Positions 20,052 to 28,671 of a stretch of DNA of 64,000 nt are shown piece by piece. Source of the DNA: Hyphomicrobium_A sp963782555 (lineage in GTDB: Bacteria > Pseudomonadota > Alphaproteobacteria > Rhizobiales > Hyphomicrobiaceae); NCBI GenBank assembly GCA_963782555.1, contig CAWAKB010000001.1, positions 806,001 through 870,000 of the forward strand. Reading direction: 5' to 3'. Numbering within the stretch: position 1 is the stretch's first letter; each line of letters starts with the position of its first letter. Made by a program: the position numbers and the translations under genes. The notes beneath the pieces are model-generated. The model was not told the origin of the DNA, did not search any database, and was given only the letters and a program-made list of their open reading frames with translations.

Positions 20052-20540
20052 TCAGCCCTGCTGTAGAATGAGCGTCAGGCCGCGCAGCGTGCTGTTGAAG
20101 AACTGGATCTCGACGATCTGCCGTCCCTGGTTGAGGATGACTTCCATGTTGGCGGCGAGGTCGGAGCCGCGCACGCTGATACGGAAGCCGCGCGGGGTCA
20201 CGTCGCCCATGAGGTTGCCGCCGAGATTGTAGATGAGCTCGTTCCAGGTGCCCGTAATGTGCCCTTCCTTGTGGGCCAGCACGCTTTTCACCTCAATCTT
20301 ACCGCTGGCTGACGCGCATCTGATGTTCTGCTTGAGCTCGTCGCCTGTGGAGGAGAGGAAATAGGTGGCGCGGCACTTCACCTCCTCGATCTTGCCGTCC
20401 TTCAGCCCGAGGCGGCCCGTGCCCACCCAGCGTCCCGGCAGGTCCTTGAACGGCGAGTCGTCGGCCGCCACGCTCGGGGCCGCGCTCAAGAGACAGCACC
20501 CGACGACAAGCGCCAGTGCGGTGACGAGAACCTTCCTCAT
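20052..20540 (-). CDS. Exported hypothetical protein
   Basis: 162 residues with a clear N-terminal signal (MRKVLVTALALVVGCCLLSAAPSVAA); an ATG three codons upstream is possible. The mature part begins around DDSPFKDLPGRWVGTGRLGLKDG and is predicted mostly beta: short alternating strands such as VKCRATYFLSS, KIEVKSVLA and ILNQGRQIVEIQFF. Tryptophan-glycine (RWVGTG) near the start and internal paired cysteines suggest a small periplasmic lipocalin-like or barrel fold; this is a guess from pattern. It converges with the sensor kinase gene. Function unknown. Confidence 0.75.
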   Translation of the reverse strand: MRKVLVTALALVVGCCLLSAAPSVAADDSPFKDLPGRWVGTGRLGLKDGKIEEVKCRATYFLSSTGDELKQNIRCASASGKIEVKSVLAHKEGHITGTWNELIYNLGGNLMGDVTPRGFRISVRGSDLAANMEVILNQGRQIVEIQFFNSTLRGLTLILQQG

Positions 20541-21011
20541 TGCAATCATGCCTTAAAGAGTGCCGCCTTAAGAGCTTCGCCGGGGCGCGACCGTCCTCGG
20601 ATCACGTCAAATGTTGACGCGAATGGTCCCCATTCCTAGTGCCGACAGGCCACAGCCGATCGGTGAAAGATCTGATGTCGGATGCTTGAGCGCCGCTGAT
20701 AGGCGCTCGGGAAGGTTGCGTCGATTGCGCATCCTGTCGCCGTTGCGTGCCCCGGCCCGCTCCGCTGGCTTCAAGTGGTCGTGAGGAGCAATGGGTGCCC
20801 GCCTTGCTCGCTGCGACCGGAGCTTCTCGCCTGAAGCGGCCGCAAGAACCGGCAGCGTCTTCACGCGCGTTGAACAATCGCTCGCTCAATCCCACGGTGA
20901 AGTGAGTGGTAGTGATCGGCCCTCTTCTCCAAATAGAGCGTCAGGGAGCGATCGCATGGGTCGCTGCTGGGTAACCACAAAATCCCTTCAGGAATCGTCA
21001 GGAGCTAAGAC
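20541..21011. other. Intergenic region without a convincing gene
   Basis: 471 bases between the exported hypothetical gene (minus) and the small exported gene (plus). Divergent promoters for both should lie here. I see no open frame with protein-like composition, no tRNA and no repeat array. An AAGGAGC-like ribosome site (GTCAGGAGC) precedes 21012. Confidence 0.5.
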
Positions 21012-21257
21012 ATGATCCGCACATCTCTGCTGGCCGCCGCGCTTGCCGTCGGCCTCGCCGTCCCCGCGCTCGCCGACCGCGCCCACAATCCCTTCACGCA
21101 GGACCAAGCGCGCCAGCACTTGATTCACCTCGGGTATACGCACATCTCGCAGCTCGAGAGGGATTCCAATGGCAATTGGTCGGGTATGGCGATCAAGGAC
21201 GGCAAGACCGTTCCGGTGGCCGTCGGCGTCAAGCCACACGCCCCCAGCACCAACTAA
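21012..21257 (+). CDS. Small exported PepSY-like protein
   Basis: 81 residues: a signal peptide (MIRTSLLAAALAVGLAVPALA) and a mature chain of about 60. The mature part, FTQDQARQHLIHLGYTHISQLERD then GNWSGMAIKDGKTVPVAV, has the helix-then-sheet pattern of short PepSY-like proteins (start helix, GY/F turn, W-GxA strand). Periplasmic; members of this group are often thought to modulate peptidases, but no function is shown. A strong terminator follows its stop. Confidence 0.78.
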   Translation: MIRTSLLAAALAVGLAVPALADRAHNPFTQDQARQHLIHLGYTHISQLERDSNGNWSGMAIKDGKTVPVAVGVKPHAPSTN

Positions 21258-21282
21258 GCCGCTCACAGGCTTCACTGTTGCA

Positions 21283-21316
21283 CAGCGCTCGCCGCAAGGC
21301 GGGCGCTGTCTTTTTT
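21283..21316 (+). terminator. Rho-independent terminator after the PepSY-like gene
   Basis: CAGCGCTCGCC and GGCGGGCGCTG form an 11-bp GC-rich stem (one T-G pair) around a GCAA loop, followed by TCTTTTTT. It separates the small exported gene from recR. Confidence 0.85.
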
Positions 21317-21455
21317 GGCCGAATCCGGCCGATCAAGATAATCATGGCCGGCAGGCGCGGCGCCCTTGGCAGGCACCGAGCCGGCGCCATATAGGAAGGC
21401 GGCCGCTTGCGGGGCGAGCGGATGCAATCGGTTGCCTAGGACCCTCGACGTCTTC

Positions 21456-22061
21456 ATGACCCGCAAAGTGTCAGGACCCGAGATCGAACGCGTCGTGCAG
21501 CTGCTCGGCCGGCTGCCCGGGCTTGGGCCGCGCTCGGCGCGCAAGGCGGCGCTCGCCCTCATCAAGAAGCGCAACGAGCTGCTGCTGCCGCTGTCGGAAG
21601 CGCTCGCGAGCGCGGTCGAGAAGATCGTCGAATGCCCGGTCTGCGGCAACCTCGACACCAAATCGCCCTGCAGCCTTTGCCAGGATCAGCGCCGGGATCG
21701 GTCCCTGATCGTGGTGGTTGAGGAGATCGGCGACCTGTGGGCGCTCGAGCGGGCCGGCGTCGTCAGCGGCCTCTATCACGTTCTGGGCGGGCATCTCTCG
21801 CCCCTGGACGGCATCGGTCCCGACCAGCTCAACATCGCGACCCTGATCGAGCGGGCAGGCTCCGGCGAGGTAAAGGAGATCCTTCTGGCGCTGAACGCCA
21901 CCGTAGAAGGCCAATCGACAGCGCATTACGTGACCGAGCAGTTGGCGCCCACAGGCGTGCTCGTCTCCCGCCTTGCGCAGGGCGTGCCCATCGGCGGCGA
22001 GCTCGACTACCTTGACGAGGGCACTCTGGCGGCGGCCATCAAGGCGCGCCGACCTCTATAA
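21456..22061 (+). CDS. recR: Recombination mediator protein RecR
   Basis: 201 residues from the ATG giving MTRKVSGPEIERVVQLLGRL; the frame is open 30 codons further upstream but that stretch overlaps the intergenic region and is not RecR-like. Helix-hairpin-helix RLPGLGPRSARKAAL, the zinc finger CPVCGNLDTKSPCSLC, and the Toprim domain with VVEEIGDLWALERAG and the C-terminal Walker-B-like region follow. RecR acts with RecO and RecF to load RecA at gaps. Normally third in dnaX-ybaB-recR; here 4.4 kb downstream. Confidence 0.95.
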   Translation: MTRKVSGPEIERVVQLLGRLPGLGPRSARKAALALIKKRNELLLPLSEALASAVEKIVECPVCGNLDTKSPCSLCQDQRRDRSLIVVVEEIGDLWALERAGVVSGLYHVLGGHLSPLDGIGPDQLNIATLIERAGSGEVKEILLALNATVEGQSTAHYVTEQLAPTGVLVSRLAQGVPIGGELDYLDEGTLAAAIKARRPL

Positions 22062-22107
22062 CTGCCTCCCACCATTGCGGGTTTGAGACGCGAAAGGGTT
22101 GAGCTTC

Positions 22108-23517
22108 ATGGAAACCGGCGCCCGTTCGCGTCGCGCGCCCGCGCCTCGGCCCAAGTTCGTGACCGGCTCCGTCCCCCGCCACATCCTGGTGATGACGGGC
22201 GCCGGGGCGGTCGGCCTCATGGCGATCTTCCTCGGTGACCTCGCCAACATTCTGTTTCTGAGCTGGCTCAAGGATCAGGCGGTCGTGGCCGCCGTTGGCT
22301 ATGCCGGACCGGTCGTCTTTCTTACGGTTGCCATGGGGATCGGCCTGTCGATCGCCGCCACCTCGGTGGTGGCGCCGGCGCTGGGTGCGGGCCGGCGCAT
22401 GCGCGCGCGGAGACTGTCGCTCAATGCGCACGTGCTCACGTTTGCCACGGCAGCCGTGCTGAGCCTTATCATCTGGCTGGCGATCCCGGAGCTTTTGACG
22501 CTGTTGGGCGCCACGGGCCGCACGCGCGACCTCGCTGCGGATTATCTTTCGATCCTGGTTCCGGCCATGCCGCTGCTCGCCACCGCGATAACGTCGGCGT
22601 CGGTGCTGCGCTCGGTGGGCGATGCGCGCCGCGCCATGAACGTCACGCTGATCGGCGCCGTGGTCAACACGTTGCTCGACGTGGTGCTGATCCTCGGCCT
22701 CGGCCTTGGCATTCACGGCGCGGCAATCGCGTCTGCGGCCGCGCGGCTGACCATGATGGCGGTCGGCCTCTACGGTGTGATCCGCGTGCACGACCTCGGA
22801 GGACGCTTGCGCCTGCCGACGGTCTGGGCCGATGCCCCGGCGCTGATCGCAGTCGCGGTCCCGGCAGTGCTGACCAACATCGCCACGCCCTTCGCCAACG
22901 CCTACGTGACGCGGGCCATGGCACCGTTCGGTGATCCGGCGGTGGCAGGCTGGGCCATCCTCGGCCGGCTGACGCCCGTCGCCTTCGGGGCGATCTTTGC
23001 GTTGTCCGGCACCGTCGGTCCAATCATTGGTCAGAACCATGGCGCCGGCGATTTCGCCCGCGTGCGCGCAACGCTCACACATTCGCTGATCGTGACCGCA
23101 GCCTTCTCGGGTTTGGCTTGGGTGGTTCTCGCCGCCCTCGCCGGGCCTATCACGGTCGCCTTCCACGCCAGTGGCGAGACCGCGCGCCTCATCGTGTTCT
23201 TCTGTCGCGTCCTCGCCCCGCTGTTCGTGTTTCTCGGCTGGCTCTTCGTCGCCAACGCCACCTTCAACACCCTGGGGCGCCCGCACTACTCGACCGGTCT
23301 CAACTGGGCGCGTGCCACGCTCGGGACGATTCCTTTCGTTGCAACAGGCGCCTATCTGGCTGGTGCCCCCGGCGTGCTGACCGGCAGCATGCTCGGCAGC
23401 CTCGTGTTCGGGCTCCTCGGCGTGTGGCTCGCCTACCGCTGGATCGGCCAATTGCAGGCGCAGGCGGTTCGCGGGCCTGTGGCACCGGCGCCAGCCGCCC
23501 CACGAATTGATTCGTGA
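22108..23517 (+). CDS. MATE family efflux transporter
   Basis: 469 residues with about 12 hydrophobic segments in two matching halves, the multidrug and toxic compound extrusion layout. The first half carries GLSIAATSVVAPALGAGRRMRAR and the second GTVGPIIGQNHGAGDFARVRA, the paired inter-helix loops of the family. It exports cationic compounds using Na+ or H+ gradients at the inner membrane. The ATG at 22108 follows a GAAAGGG; the substrate cannot be predicted. Confidence 0.92.
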   Translation: METGARSRRAPAPRPKFVTGSVPRHILVMTGAGAVGLMAIFLGDLANILFLSWLKDQAVVAAVGYAGPVVFLTVAMGIGLSIAATSVVAPALGAGRRMRARRLSLNAHVLTFATAAVLSLIIWLAIPELLTLLGATGRTRDLAADYLSILVPAMPLLATAITSASVLRSVGDARRAMNVTLIGAVVNTLLDVVLILGLGLGIHGAAIASAAARLTMMAVGLYGVIRVHDLGGRLRLPTVWADAPALIAVAVPAVLTNIATPFANAYVTRAMAPFGDPAVAGWAILGRLTPVAFGAIFALSGTVGPIIGQNHGAGDFARVRATLTHSLIVTAAFSGLAWVVLAALAGPITVAFHASGETARLIVFFCRVLAPLFVFLGWLFVANATFNTLGRPHYSTGLNWARATLGTIPFVATGAYLAGAPGVLTGSMLGSLVFGLLGVWLAYRWIGQLQAQAVRGPVAPAPAAPRIDS

Positions 23518-23691
23518 ATATCTGTTTCGCCGTGCTGGTGGCCCGCCCGCGCCGGCGCTATCCCCCGTTTTCGTCGGGCGGCAGCTCGTAACGGCCGTCG
23601 ATCCGGCTATCATGCAGTCTCCGGTCTGTATTGCGTTGGTGTCTGCCGGTCTGCCTGGGTGTTCTCTTGAGGGAAGGGCGCAAGGGGGAAG

Positions 23692-25683
23692 GTGACCGAC
23701 ATTTCTACGTATGATCCCGTCTGGGTGCGGTGGCGGACGTGGCTGCTCGAGCTCCCGCGTTTCCACAAGCGCATCATCCTTGTCGCCGGCGACCTCGCGA
23801 TCCTGAGCTTCGCGCTCTGGTTCCCGATCTCGCTTCGCTACAACACGCTTTATGTGCCGGATGTGGTCTCGGGGCTTCTGCTCGCGAGCGCTCCCATCAT
23901 CACGGTTGCGACGTTCGCCTTTTCCGGTCTCTACCGGCTCGTCACCCGCTATCTCGGCTACCGCGGCCACACACGCATTATCGGCTGCATCTGGCTGTCG
24001 GTGCTGATGTGGTCGATGCTGGTGTTCATGTTCGGCCAGCTCGGCATCCCGCGCTCCGCCGTGCTTGGCTACGGGGTGCTGGCGACGCTGCTCATCACGG
24101 CGAGCCGCGAGGCGGCCGCCATGTTCCTGGAGGGCGCCGGCATCCGTCTGGCCGAGTTTCCCGGCAACCTGGAGCGCAAGCCCGTCATTATCTTCGGCGC
24201 GGGCCGCATCGGCGTGCAGCTGCTCGCCGCCTTGCGCCGCGGCTACGAGCGCGACGCGGTGGCGTTCATCGACACCGATCCCTCGCTGTGGCGCCAGTAC
24301 GTATCCGGCGTCAAGGTCCACAACCCGGACCGGTTCGGGCAGCTGATCGAGCGCTACAAGGTGCGCGAGGTGCTCATCGCGCTGCCGGAGGGGCGCCAGC
24401 GCGAGCGCCGGCGCATCTTGAAGGAGCTGCAGACCCATCCCGTCGAGGTCAAGGTGCTCCCCGCGGTCGACGACATCACCTCGGGCCGCATCCGCGTCTC
24501 CGATCTGCGCTCGCTCGAGGTGCACGACCTTCTGGGCCGCGAGAAGGTCCCGCCCAACGTCGAGCTGCTGGCGCGCAAGACGCGCAACAAATCCATTCTG
24601 GTGACGGGGGCCGGCGGCTCGGTCGGCTCCGAGCTGGTGCGGCAGCTCCTGAAGAAAAGCCCGCGGCGCATCGTCCTGCTCGATATCTCCGAGGCAGCGC
24701 TCTACGAGATCGAGCACGAGGTCTTGGAGATCGTCGGCGCGCCGGACGCCACCGTCCCGCAGCCCGAGATCGTTGCCGTGCTCGGCTCGGTCCTCGATGC
24801 GGGGCAGCTGCGCGAGACGATCAGCCGTTACGATATCGAGGTGATCTACCACGCGGCGGCCTACAAGCATGTGCCGATCGTCGAGCAGAACCCCATCTGC
24901 GGGCTCTGGAACAACACCTTCGGCGTCGGCGTCATCGCCGACTGTGCCAAGGCTGAGGGCGTTGAGCTCGTGGTGCTGATCTCCACCGACAAGGCGGTGC
25001 GGCCGACAAACGTCATGGGCGCGAGCAAGCGGCTCGCCGAGATGATCCTGCAGGCGGCCGCCGCGGCCGGCGGGCCCACCATCTTCACCATGGTCCGCTT
25101 CGGCAACGTGCTCGACAGCTCCGGCTCGGTGGTGAAGAAGTTCCGCCGCCAGATCAAGGCCGGCGGCCCGGTCACCGTCACGCATCCCGAGATCATCCGC
25201 TATTTCATGTCGATCCCCGAGGCGGCGGAGCTAGTGATCCAGGCCGGCGCCATGGCGAGGGGCGGTGATGTGTTCGTTCTCGACATGGGCGAGCCGGTCC
25301 GCATCGACGATCTGGCGCGTCTCATGATCCGCCTCACCGGTCTCGACGTGAAGGGTCCCGAGAACCCCGATGGCGACATCGCCATCACCTACACCGGGTT
25401 GAGGCCCGGCGAGAAGCTCTACGAGGAGCTGTTGATCGGCGCCAACACGACGGTGACGGAGCACCCGCGCATTCTGCGCTCCGACGAGCCGTATCTGCCG
25501 GCCGAGCAGCTCGAGCGCGAGCTCGGTCTGCTCAAGGCCGCCATGAAGATGCGCGACGTCGATACGCTGCAGGCGGTGCTTATGCGTACGGTGGAAGGCT
25601 ATCAGGTGGGGCCGCGGCCGCTCCCTCCGGGAGAGGATGTGGCGCTCGCCGCCTGGACCCCGACCTCGCGGACCTTGCACTGA
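23692..25683 (+). CDS. Membrane-bound nucleotide-sugar 4,6-dehydratase, CapD/FlaA1/WbpM family
   Basis: 663 residues from a GTG with AAGGGGGAAGG upstream. Four N-terminal membrane helices (to about residue 150) precede a first nucleotide-binding domain (VIIFGAGRIGVQLL) and the catalytic SDR domain: TGAGGSVGSELVRQLL, HAAAYKHVPIVEQNP, and STDKAVRPTNVMGASKRLAE. Members convert UDP-GlcNAc to a 4-keto-6-deoxy sugar for O-antigen, capsule or glycosylation. The active-site MGASKR (methionine in place of tyrosine) is normal for this subfamily. The following glycosyltransferase starts two bases after its stop. Confidence 0.93.
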   Translation: MTDISTYDPVWVRWRTWLLELPRFHKRIILVAGDLAILSFALWFPISLRYNTLYVPDVVSGLLLASAPIITVATFAFSGLYRLVTRYLGYRGHTRIIGCIWLSVLMWSMLVFMFGQLGIPRSAVLGYGVLATLLITASREAAAMFLEGAGIRLAEFPGNLERKPVIIFGAGRIGVQLLAALRRGYERDAVAFIDTDPSLWRQYVSGVKVHNPDRFGQLIERYKVREVLIALPEGRQRERRRILKELQTHPVEVKVLPAVDDITSGRIRVSDLRSLEVHDLLGREKVPPNVELLARKTRNKSILVTGAGGSVGSELVRQLLKKSPRRIVLLDISEAALYEIEHEVLEIVGAPDATVPQPEIVAVLGSVLDAGQLRETISRYDIEVIYHAAAYKHVPIVEQNPICGLWNNTFGVGVIADCAKAEGVELVVLISTDKAVRPTNVMGASKRLAEMILQAAAAAGGPTIFTMVRFGNVLDSSGSVVKKFRRQIKAGGPVTVTHPEIIRYFMSIPEAAELVIQAGAMARGGDVFVLDMGEPVRIDDLARLMIRLTGLDVKGPENPDGDIAITYTGLRPGEKLYEELLIGANTTVTEHPRILRSDEPYLPAEQLERELGLLKAAMKMRDVDTLQAVLMRTVEGYQVGPRPLPPGEDVALAAWTPTSRTLH

Positions 25684-25684
25684 C

Positions 25685-26827
25685 ATGGCGATGCCAGCAG
25701 CCGCTCCGCAGACGGCCGCAAGGCGCGTCGCGATTGTCACTCCCGCCGGAGAGCCCCTGCGCCGGCTGGAGAGCGCGCTCTTCGCCGAGATCGCCGCCCG
25801 TCGCCACCGCATCCTCGCCGTTGCTCCTCAGTTTTCGCAAGAGGACATCGGCATTCTCGACGAGATCGGGGCGGAGCGCGCCGCCTTCAGCGCCGAGCCG
25901 CACGCCCTGAAGCTGTTCTCCGATTGGAAGGCGATTGGGGCGCTCAAATCGATCCTCGCCGGATGGGGTCCGCATCTCGTGCTCGGATGTGGGGCGAGGT
26001 CGATGATCTATGCCACGCTCGCCGCCAAGGCTGCCGGCGTGGAGCGCGTCGTCCTTGTTGTCGGTGCGCTGCCCGAGCACCGCTTTGCAGGGGAGCTTGC
26101 TCCCGACGAGATGCCGGCCTGGCGCTATAGCCAGGCCCTGCGCGCTGCCGACGAGGCCGTCTTCCACAACCGCGACGATATCGCGCTCTTGGAGCGTCTC
26201 GGCATCCTGCCCCCGCACATGCCGACAGCGGTGGTGCCCGGTGCTGGCGTCGACCTCGAGAGCAATGCGCTACTGCCGCTGCCGCCTTTGGGCCAGGGCC
26301 TCGTTTTTCTGATGATCGCCACGCTCGATCGACGCAAAGGCGTTATCGAGTATTGCCAGGCCGCGGAGGAGGTGCGTGCCCGGGCGCCGAACACGCGCTT
26401 TCTGCTCGCCGGCGCTCCCGGCGAAGGACCGCTCGGCCTCAGCCCCGAGGTGCTTTCCGCTCTCGGTACAGCGGTTGAGTATCTGGGGCCGGCCGATGAC
26501 GTCCCGGCGCTGCTCGGCCAATGCCACGTCTTTGTCTATCCCTCGCACGCGGAGGGGATGCCGCAGCCGGTGCTGGAGGCGATGGCGGGGGGACGCCCCA
26601 TCATTACGACCAGCATCGCCGGTTGCCGCGACACCGTGGACGAGCGCGTCAACGGTTGCCTGGTCGCCCCGCGTGATGCGCGCGCCCTGGCCGCGGCGAT
26701 CGAAAGCTTCTTGAAGCGGCCCGACCTCATTGCCCCGATCGCGCGAGCGAGCCGCGCCAAGGCAGAGCGGTTCTGCGGAATCGGGAGTGTCAACGGCGCG
26801 CTGCTGGCGGCGCTGGGCCTCGAGTGA
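25685..26827 (+). CDS. Glycosyltransferase family 4 protein
   Basis: 380 residues, ATG two bases after the dehydratase stop. GT-B fold: the N-terminal half (RRVAIVTPAGEPLRRLESALF) binds acceptor; the C-terminal GT1/GT4 domain has ATLDRRKGVIEYCQA, FLLAGAPGEG, and the donor-binding run HVFVYPSHAEGMPQPVLEAMA with the family EX7E motif. It should add a sugar to a lipid-linked glycan at the cytoplasmic face. The pairing with the dehydratase suggests it uses, or follows, a 6-deoxy-aminosugar; this is inference. Confidence 0.9.
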   Translation: MAMPAAAPQTAARRVAIVTPAGEPLRRLESALFAEIAARRHRILAVAPQFSQEDIGILDEIGAERAAFSAEPHALKLFSDWKAIGALKSILAGWGPHLVLGCGARSMIYATLAAKAAGVERVVLVVGALPEHRFAGELAPDEMPAWRYSQALRAADEAVFHNRDDIALLERLGILPPHMPTAVVPGAGVDLESNALLPLPPLGQGLVFLMIATLDRRKGVIEYCQAAEEVRARAPNTRFLLAGAPGEGPLGLSPEVLSALGTAVEYLGPADDVPALLGQCHVFVYPSHAEGMPQPVLEAMAGGRPIITTSIAGCRDTVDERVNGCLVAPRDARALAAAIESFLKRPDLIAPIARASRAKAERFCGIGSVNGALLAALGLE

Positions 26828-26849
26828 CGCGGCGCTAGCGTCCCGCGCA

Positions 26850-27314
26850 TCACGTGCCGTCATAAAGCGTGTAGCTGAGCCGCGGCTGGCGGAACGAGGC
26901 ATCGGGATCGACGAGCACGTTGGGGCGGATCGCCTGCCGCCCCAGCAACATGCGGTAGGACATCTTCTCCCGGTTGGTCAGCGTTACCTCGATCGGCCAG
27001 CTGTAAGCGCCCATGTGGACGCGCGTCGCGATGACGAAACGCAGCTGGCGCTCGCCGTTCGAGCTCATGACCTCGCGCCGGTCGATGACGGGCGCGGAGG
27101 CTGCGATCTCCAGATCCGTGCATTTGGGATTGGGCCGCACGGTGAAGCGCACCATCGGGCGTTTGGACGTCCCGAACGGCTCGATGACGTGGGTATGCAG
27201 GGCGGAGGTCTTGGCGCCGGTGTCGATCTTGGCCTTGAGCGCGGGAAGGCCGAACTCCGGCAAGGCGATCCATTCCTGCCAGCCGAGGATCAGAAGTGGG
27301 GGCCTTTGCTCCAC
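26850..27314 (-). CDS. RimK-associated type ATP-dependent zinc protease family (retropepsin-like)
   Basis: 154 residues from a GTG giving VEQRPPLLILGWQEWIALP; the frame stays open for 61 codons upstream but that part is proline/arginine-rich. Core motifs: ILGWQEWIALPEF, KIDTGAKTSALH (the DTGA resembles the aspartic-protease active site), and MSYRMLLGRQAI near the C-terminus. This is the PF05618 family, often next to rimK and thought to act on poly-glutamate tails of ribosomal protein S6. No rimK is nearby, so the role here is open. Confidence 0.87.
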   Translation of the reverse strand: MEQRPPLLILGWQEWIALPEFGLPALKAKIDTGAKTSALHTHVIEPFGTSKRPMVRFTVRPNPKCTDLEIAASAPVIDRREVMSSNGERQLRFVIATRVHMGAYSWPIEVTLTNREKMSYRMLLGRQAIRPNVLVDPDASFRQPRLSYTLYDGT

Positions 27315-27656
27315 GGGCGGCGCCTTCGCAACTGGGGCCCATCGGGCCCTGCCTCCATTGTTAGTCCCTCTGCGCGATCTTCGCAGGGGCGCACGCGGAG
27401 CGGTGGGGCCCCGCGTTTTTGGGATAACCCATATTCCGGTCGGCCGGGACGGCCGCCCTGCCGGCCCGGACGCCCGCCAGCGTTGCCGCCAAGGCACGCA
27501 AAGGCCGTATTAACACGTAGGGGAATCTCCGCCTCAAATCCGCTTTTTTCTGAGCTGCTGATCCCGTCCGGCTCCGCGACCGGTCCCCAAAGGCCGATCG
27601 GTTTGGACCCGAGATCACTCCGGGGGGAGCCACAACGCCTATGGAGACCAAAAATC
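27315..27656. other. Intergenic region between protease and acidic peptide genes
   Basis: 342 bases with divergent genes on either side; both promoters should lie here. A GC-rich, proline-coding-like stretch (27420-27490) resembles coding DNA on the plus strand but I see no convincing product. GGAGACC precedes the ATG at 27657. Nothing else identifiable. Confidence 0.45.
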
Positions 27657-27896
27657 ATGACGACAAAGAAAGTCCTGCTGGCTCTGGCAGCTTCGAGCCT
27701 GCTCGCGTTCGTTTCCACCGCGCCCGTCTACGCCGATGACCCCCCGCCGCCGGCCGATGACGGCTCGAGCATGGATGTTCCGGCCGATCCCGATAGCTCT
27801 GATTCCGGCGACAAGACGCCGGATCCGGGCACCGACGATGGCGCCGGAGACTCTTCGGGTTCGGACAGCGGCGACACCGCGCCCCAGCCCGAGTAA
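27657..27896 (+). CDS. Small exported acidic low-complexity protein
   Basis: 79 residues. Signal peptide MTTKKVLLALAASSLLAF then STAPVYA; the mature chain of about 53 residues consists almost only of D, P, S, G, A and T with a single lysine (DDPPPPADDGSSMDVPADPD...), so it should be disordered and strongly negative. The signal closely matches that of the 34769 protein (LAASS-LA-F---PVYA), so the two are paralogues. Possible jobs include cation binding or a surface or periplasmic spacer; none can be proved. A strong terminator follows. Confidence 0.78.
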   Translation: MTTKKVLLALAASSLLAFVSTAPVYADDPPPPADDGSSMDVPADPDSSDSGDKTPDPGTDDGAGDSSGSDSGDTAPQPE

Positions 27897-27984
27897 GCGA
27901 CCCTGACCGAGCATTGCCGCCTCGCTCGAAGGAGGTACGAGGGAGCCGCTTTTTAGGCTCTCGCCGCGAGCAGGGAACTGATCT

Positions 27985-28041
27985 GGCCCCGGCGCCCCCC
28001 GTGCTTGCACAGGAAAGGCCGTCGGGGCCTCTTGTTTTTTT
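27985..28041 (+). terminator. Rho-independent terminator after the acidic protein gene
   Basis: GGCCCCGGCG (27985-27994) pairs with CGTCGGGGCC (28020-28029), one G-T pair, followed by TCTTGTTTTTTT. The long loop contains a second small hairpin. It ends transcription before def. Confidence 0.7.
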
Positions 28042-28118
28042 GGCGCCTGCGGTGCTGAGGTATCGCTGTCCAAGGCTATCTAATTGACCCGACAGCTCTA
28101 CTTTCCTATCTCACGCGT

Positions 28119-28634
28119 ATGGCGAAGCTCCCCATTATCACGCTCCCGGACCCGATATTGCGCAAGGTCTCCGCTCCGGTGGAGCGTGTGGACGATGAGC
28201 TGCGCACCCTGATGGACGATATGCTGGAGACGATGTACGCCGCGCCGGGCGTGGGCTTGGCGGGCATCCAGGTCGGCGTGCCGCGCCGCCTCCTCGTGCT
28301 CGACGTGTCGGAGGAGGGCGAGGAACCGTCTCCTTATTGCCTCGTCAATCCCGAGATCGTCACGCTGGGTCCGGAGATGCGCCTGCACGAGGAGGGATGT
28401 CTTTCGATCCCCGACGTGCGTGTCGAGATCGAGCGGCCGTCGACGCTCACCGTGCGTTACATCGACCGCGAGGGCGAGCTCCGGGAGCTCGCGGCGGACG
28501 GCCTGCTTGCGACGGCCCTTCAGCACGAGATCAATCATCTCGATGGCAAGCTGATTATCGACTTCCTCTCGGCCCTGAAGCGCGACATGGTGGTGCGCAA
28601 GTTCAAGAAGCAGGCCCGTTCCGAGGCGCTTTAA
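28119..28634 (+). CDS. def: Peptide deformylase
   Basis: 171 residues with all three PDF motifs: GVGLAGIQVG (motif 1), EEGCLSIPDV with the metal-binding cysteine (motif 2), and QHEINHLDGKL with HExxH (motif 3). It removes the formyl group from new proteins using Fe2+. It lies 37 bases upstream of fmt, the enzyme that adds that group, a conserved pairing. Confidence 0.96.
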   Translation: MAKLPIITLPDPILRKVSAPVERVDDELRTLMDDMLETMYAAPGVGLAGIQVGVPRRLLVLDVSEEGEEPSPYCLVNPEIVTLGPEMRLHEEGCLSIPDVRVEIERPSTLTVRYIDREGELRELAADGLLATALQHEINHLDGKLIIDFLSALKRDMVVRKFKKQARSEAL

Positions 28635-28671
28635 CGCCCCGCTGAGCCATCACCCCCAAGCGGACGACCCG

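Noticed and set aside
22039..25185. Open frame of over 1000 codons on the minus strand, opposite the MATE and dehydratase genes
   Set aside because: It is the mirror of two clear genes in GC-rich DNA; its translation is full of H, R, D and G with no domain, and both plus-strand proteins are complete and conserved.
26730..27656. Long plus-strand frame running into the acidic peptide gene
   Set aside because: It crosses the end of the glycosyltransferase and the whole protease gene on the other strand; the signal peptide begins at 27657, so only the last 79 codons are the gene.
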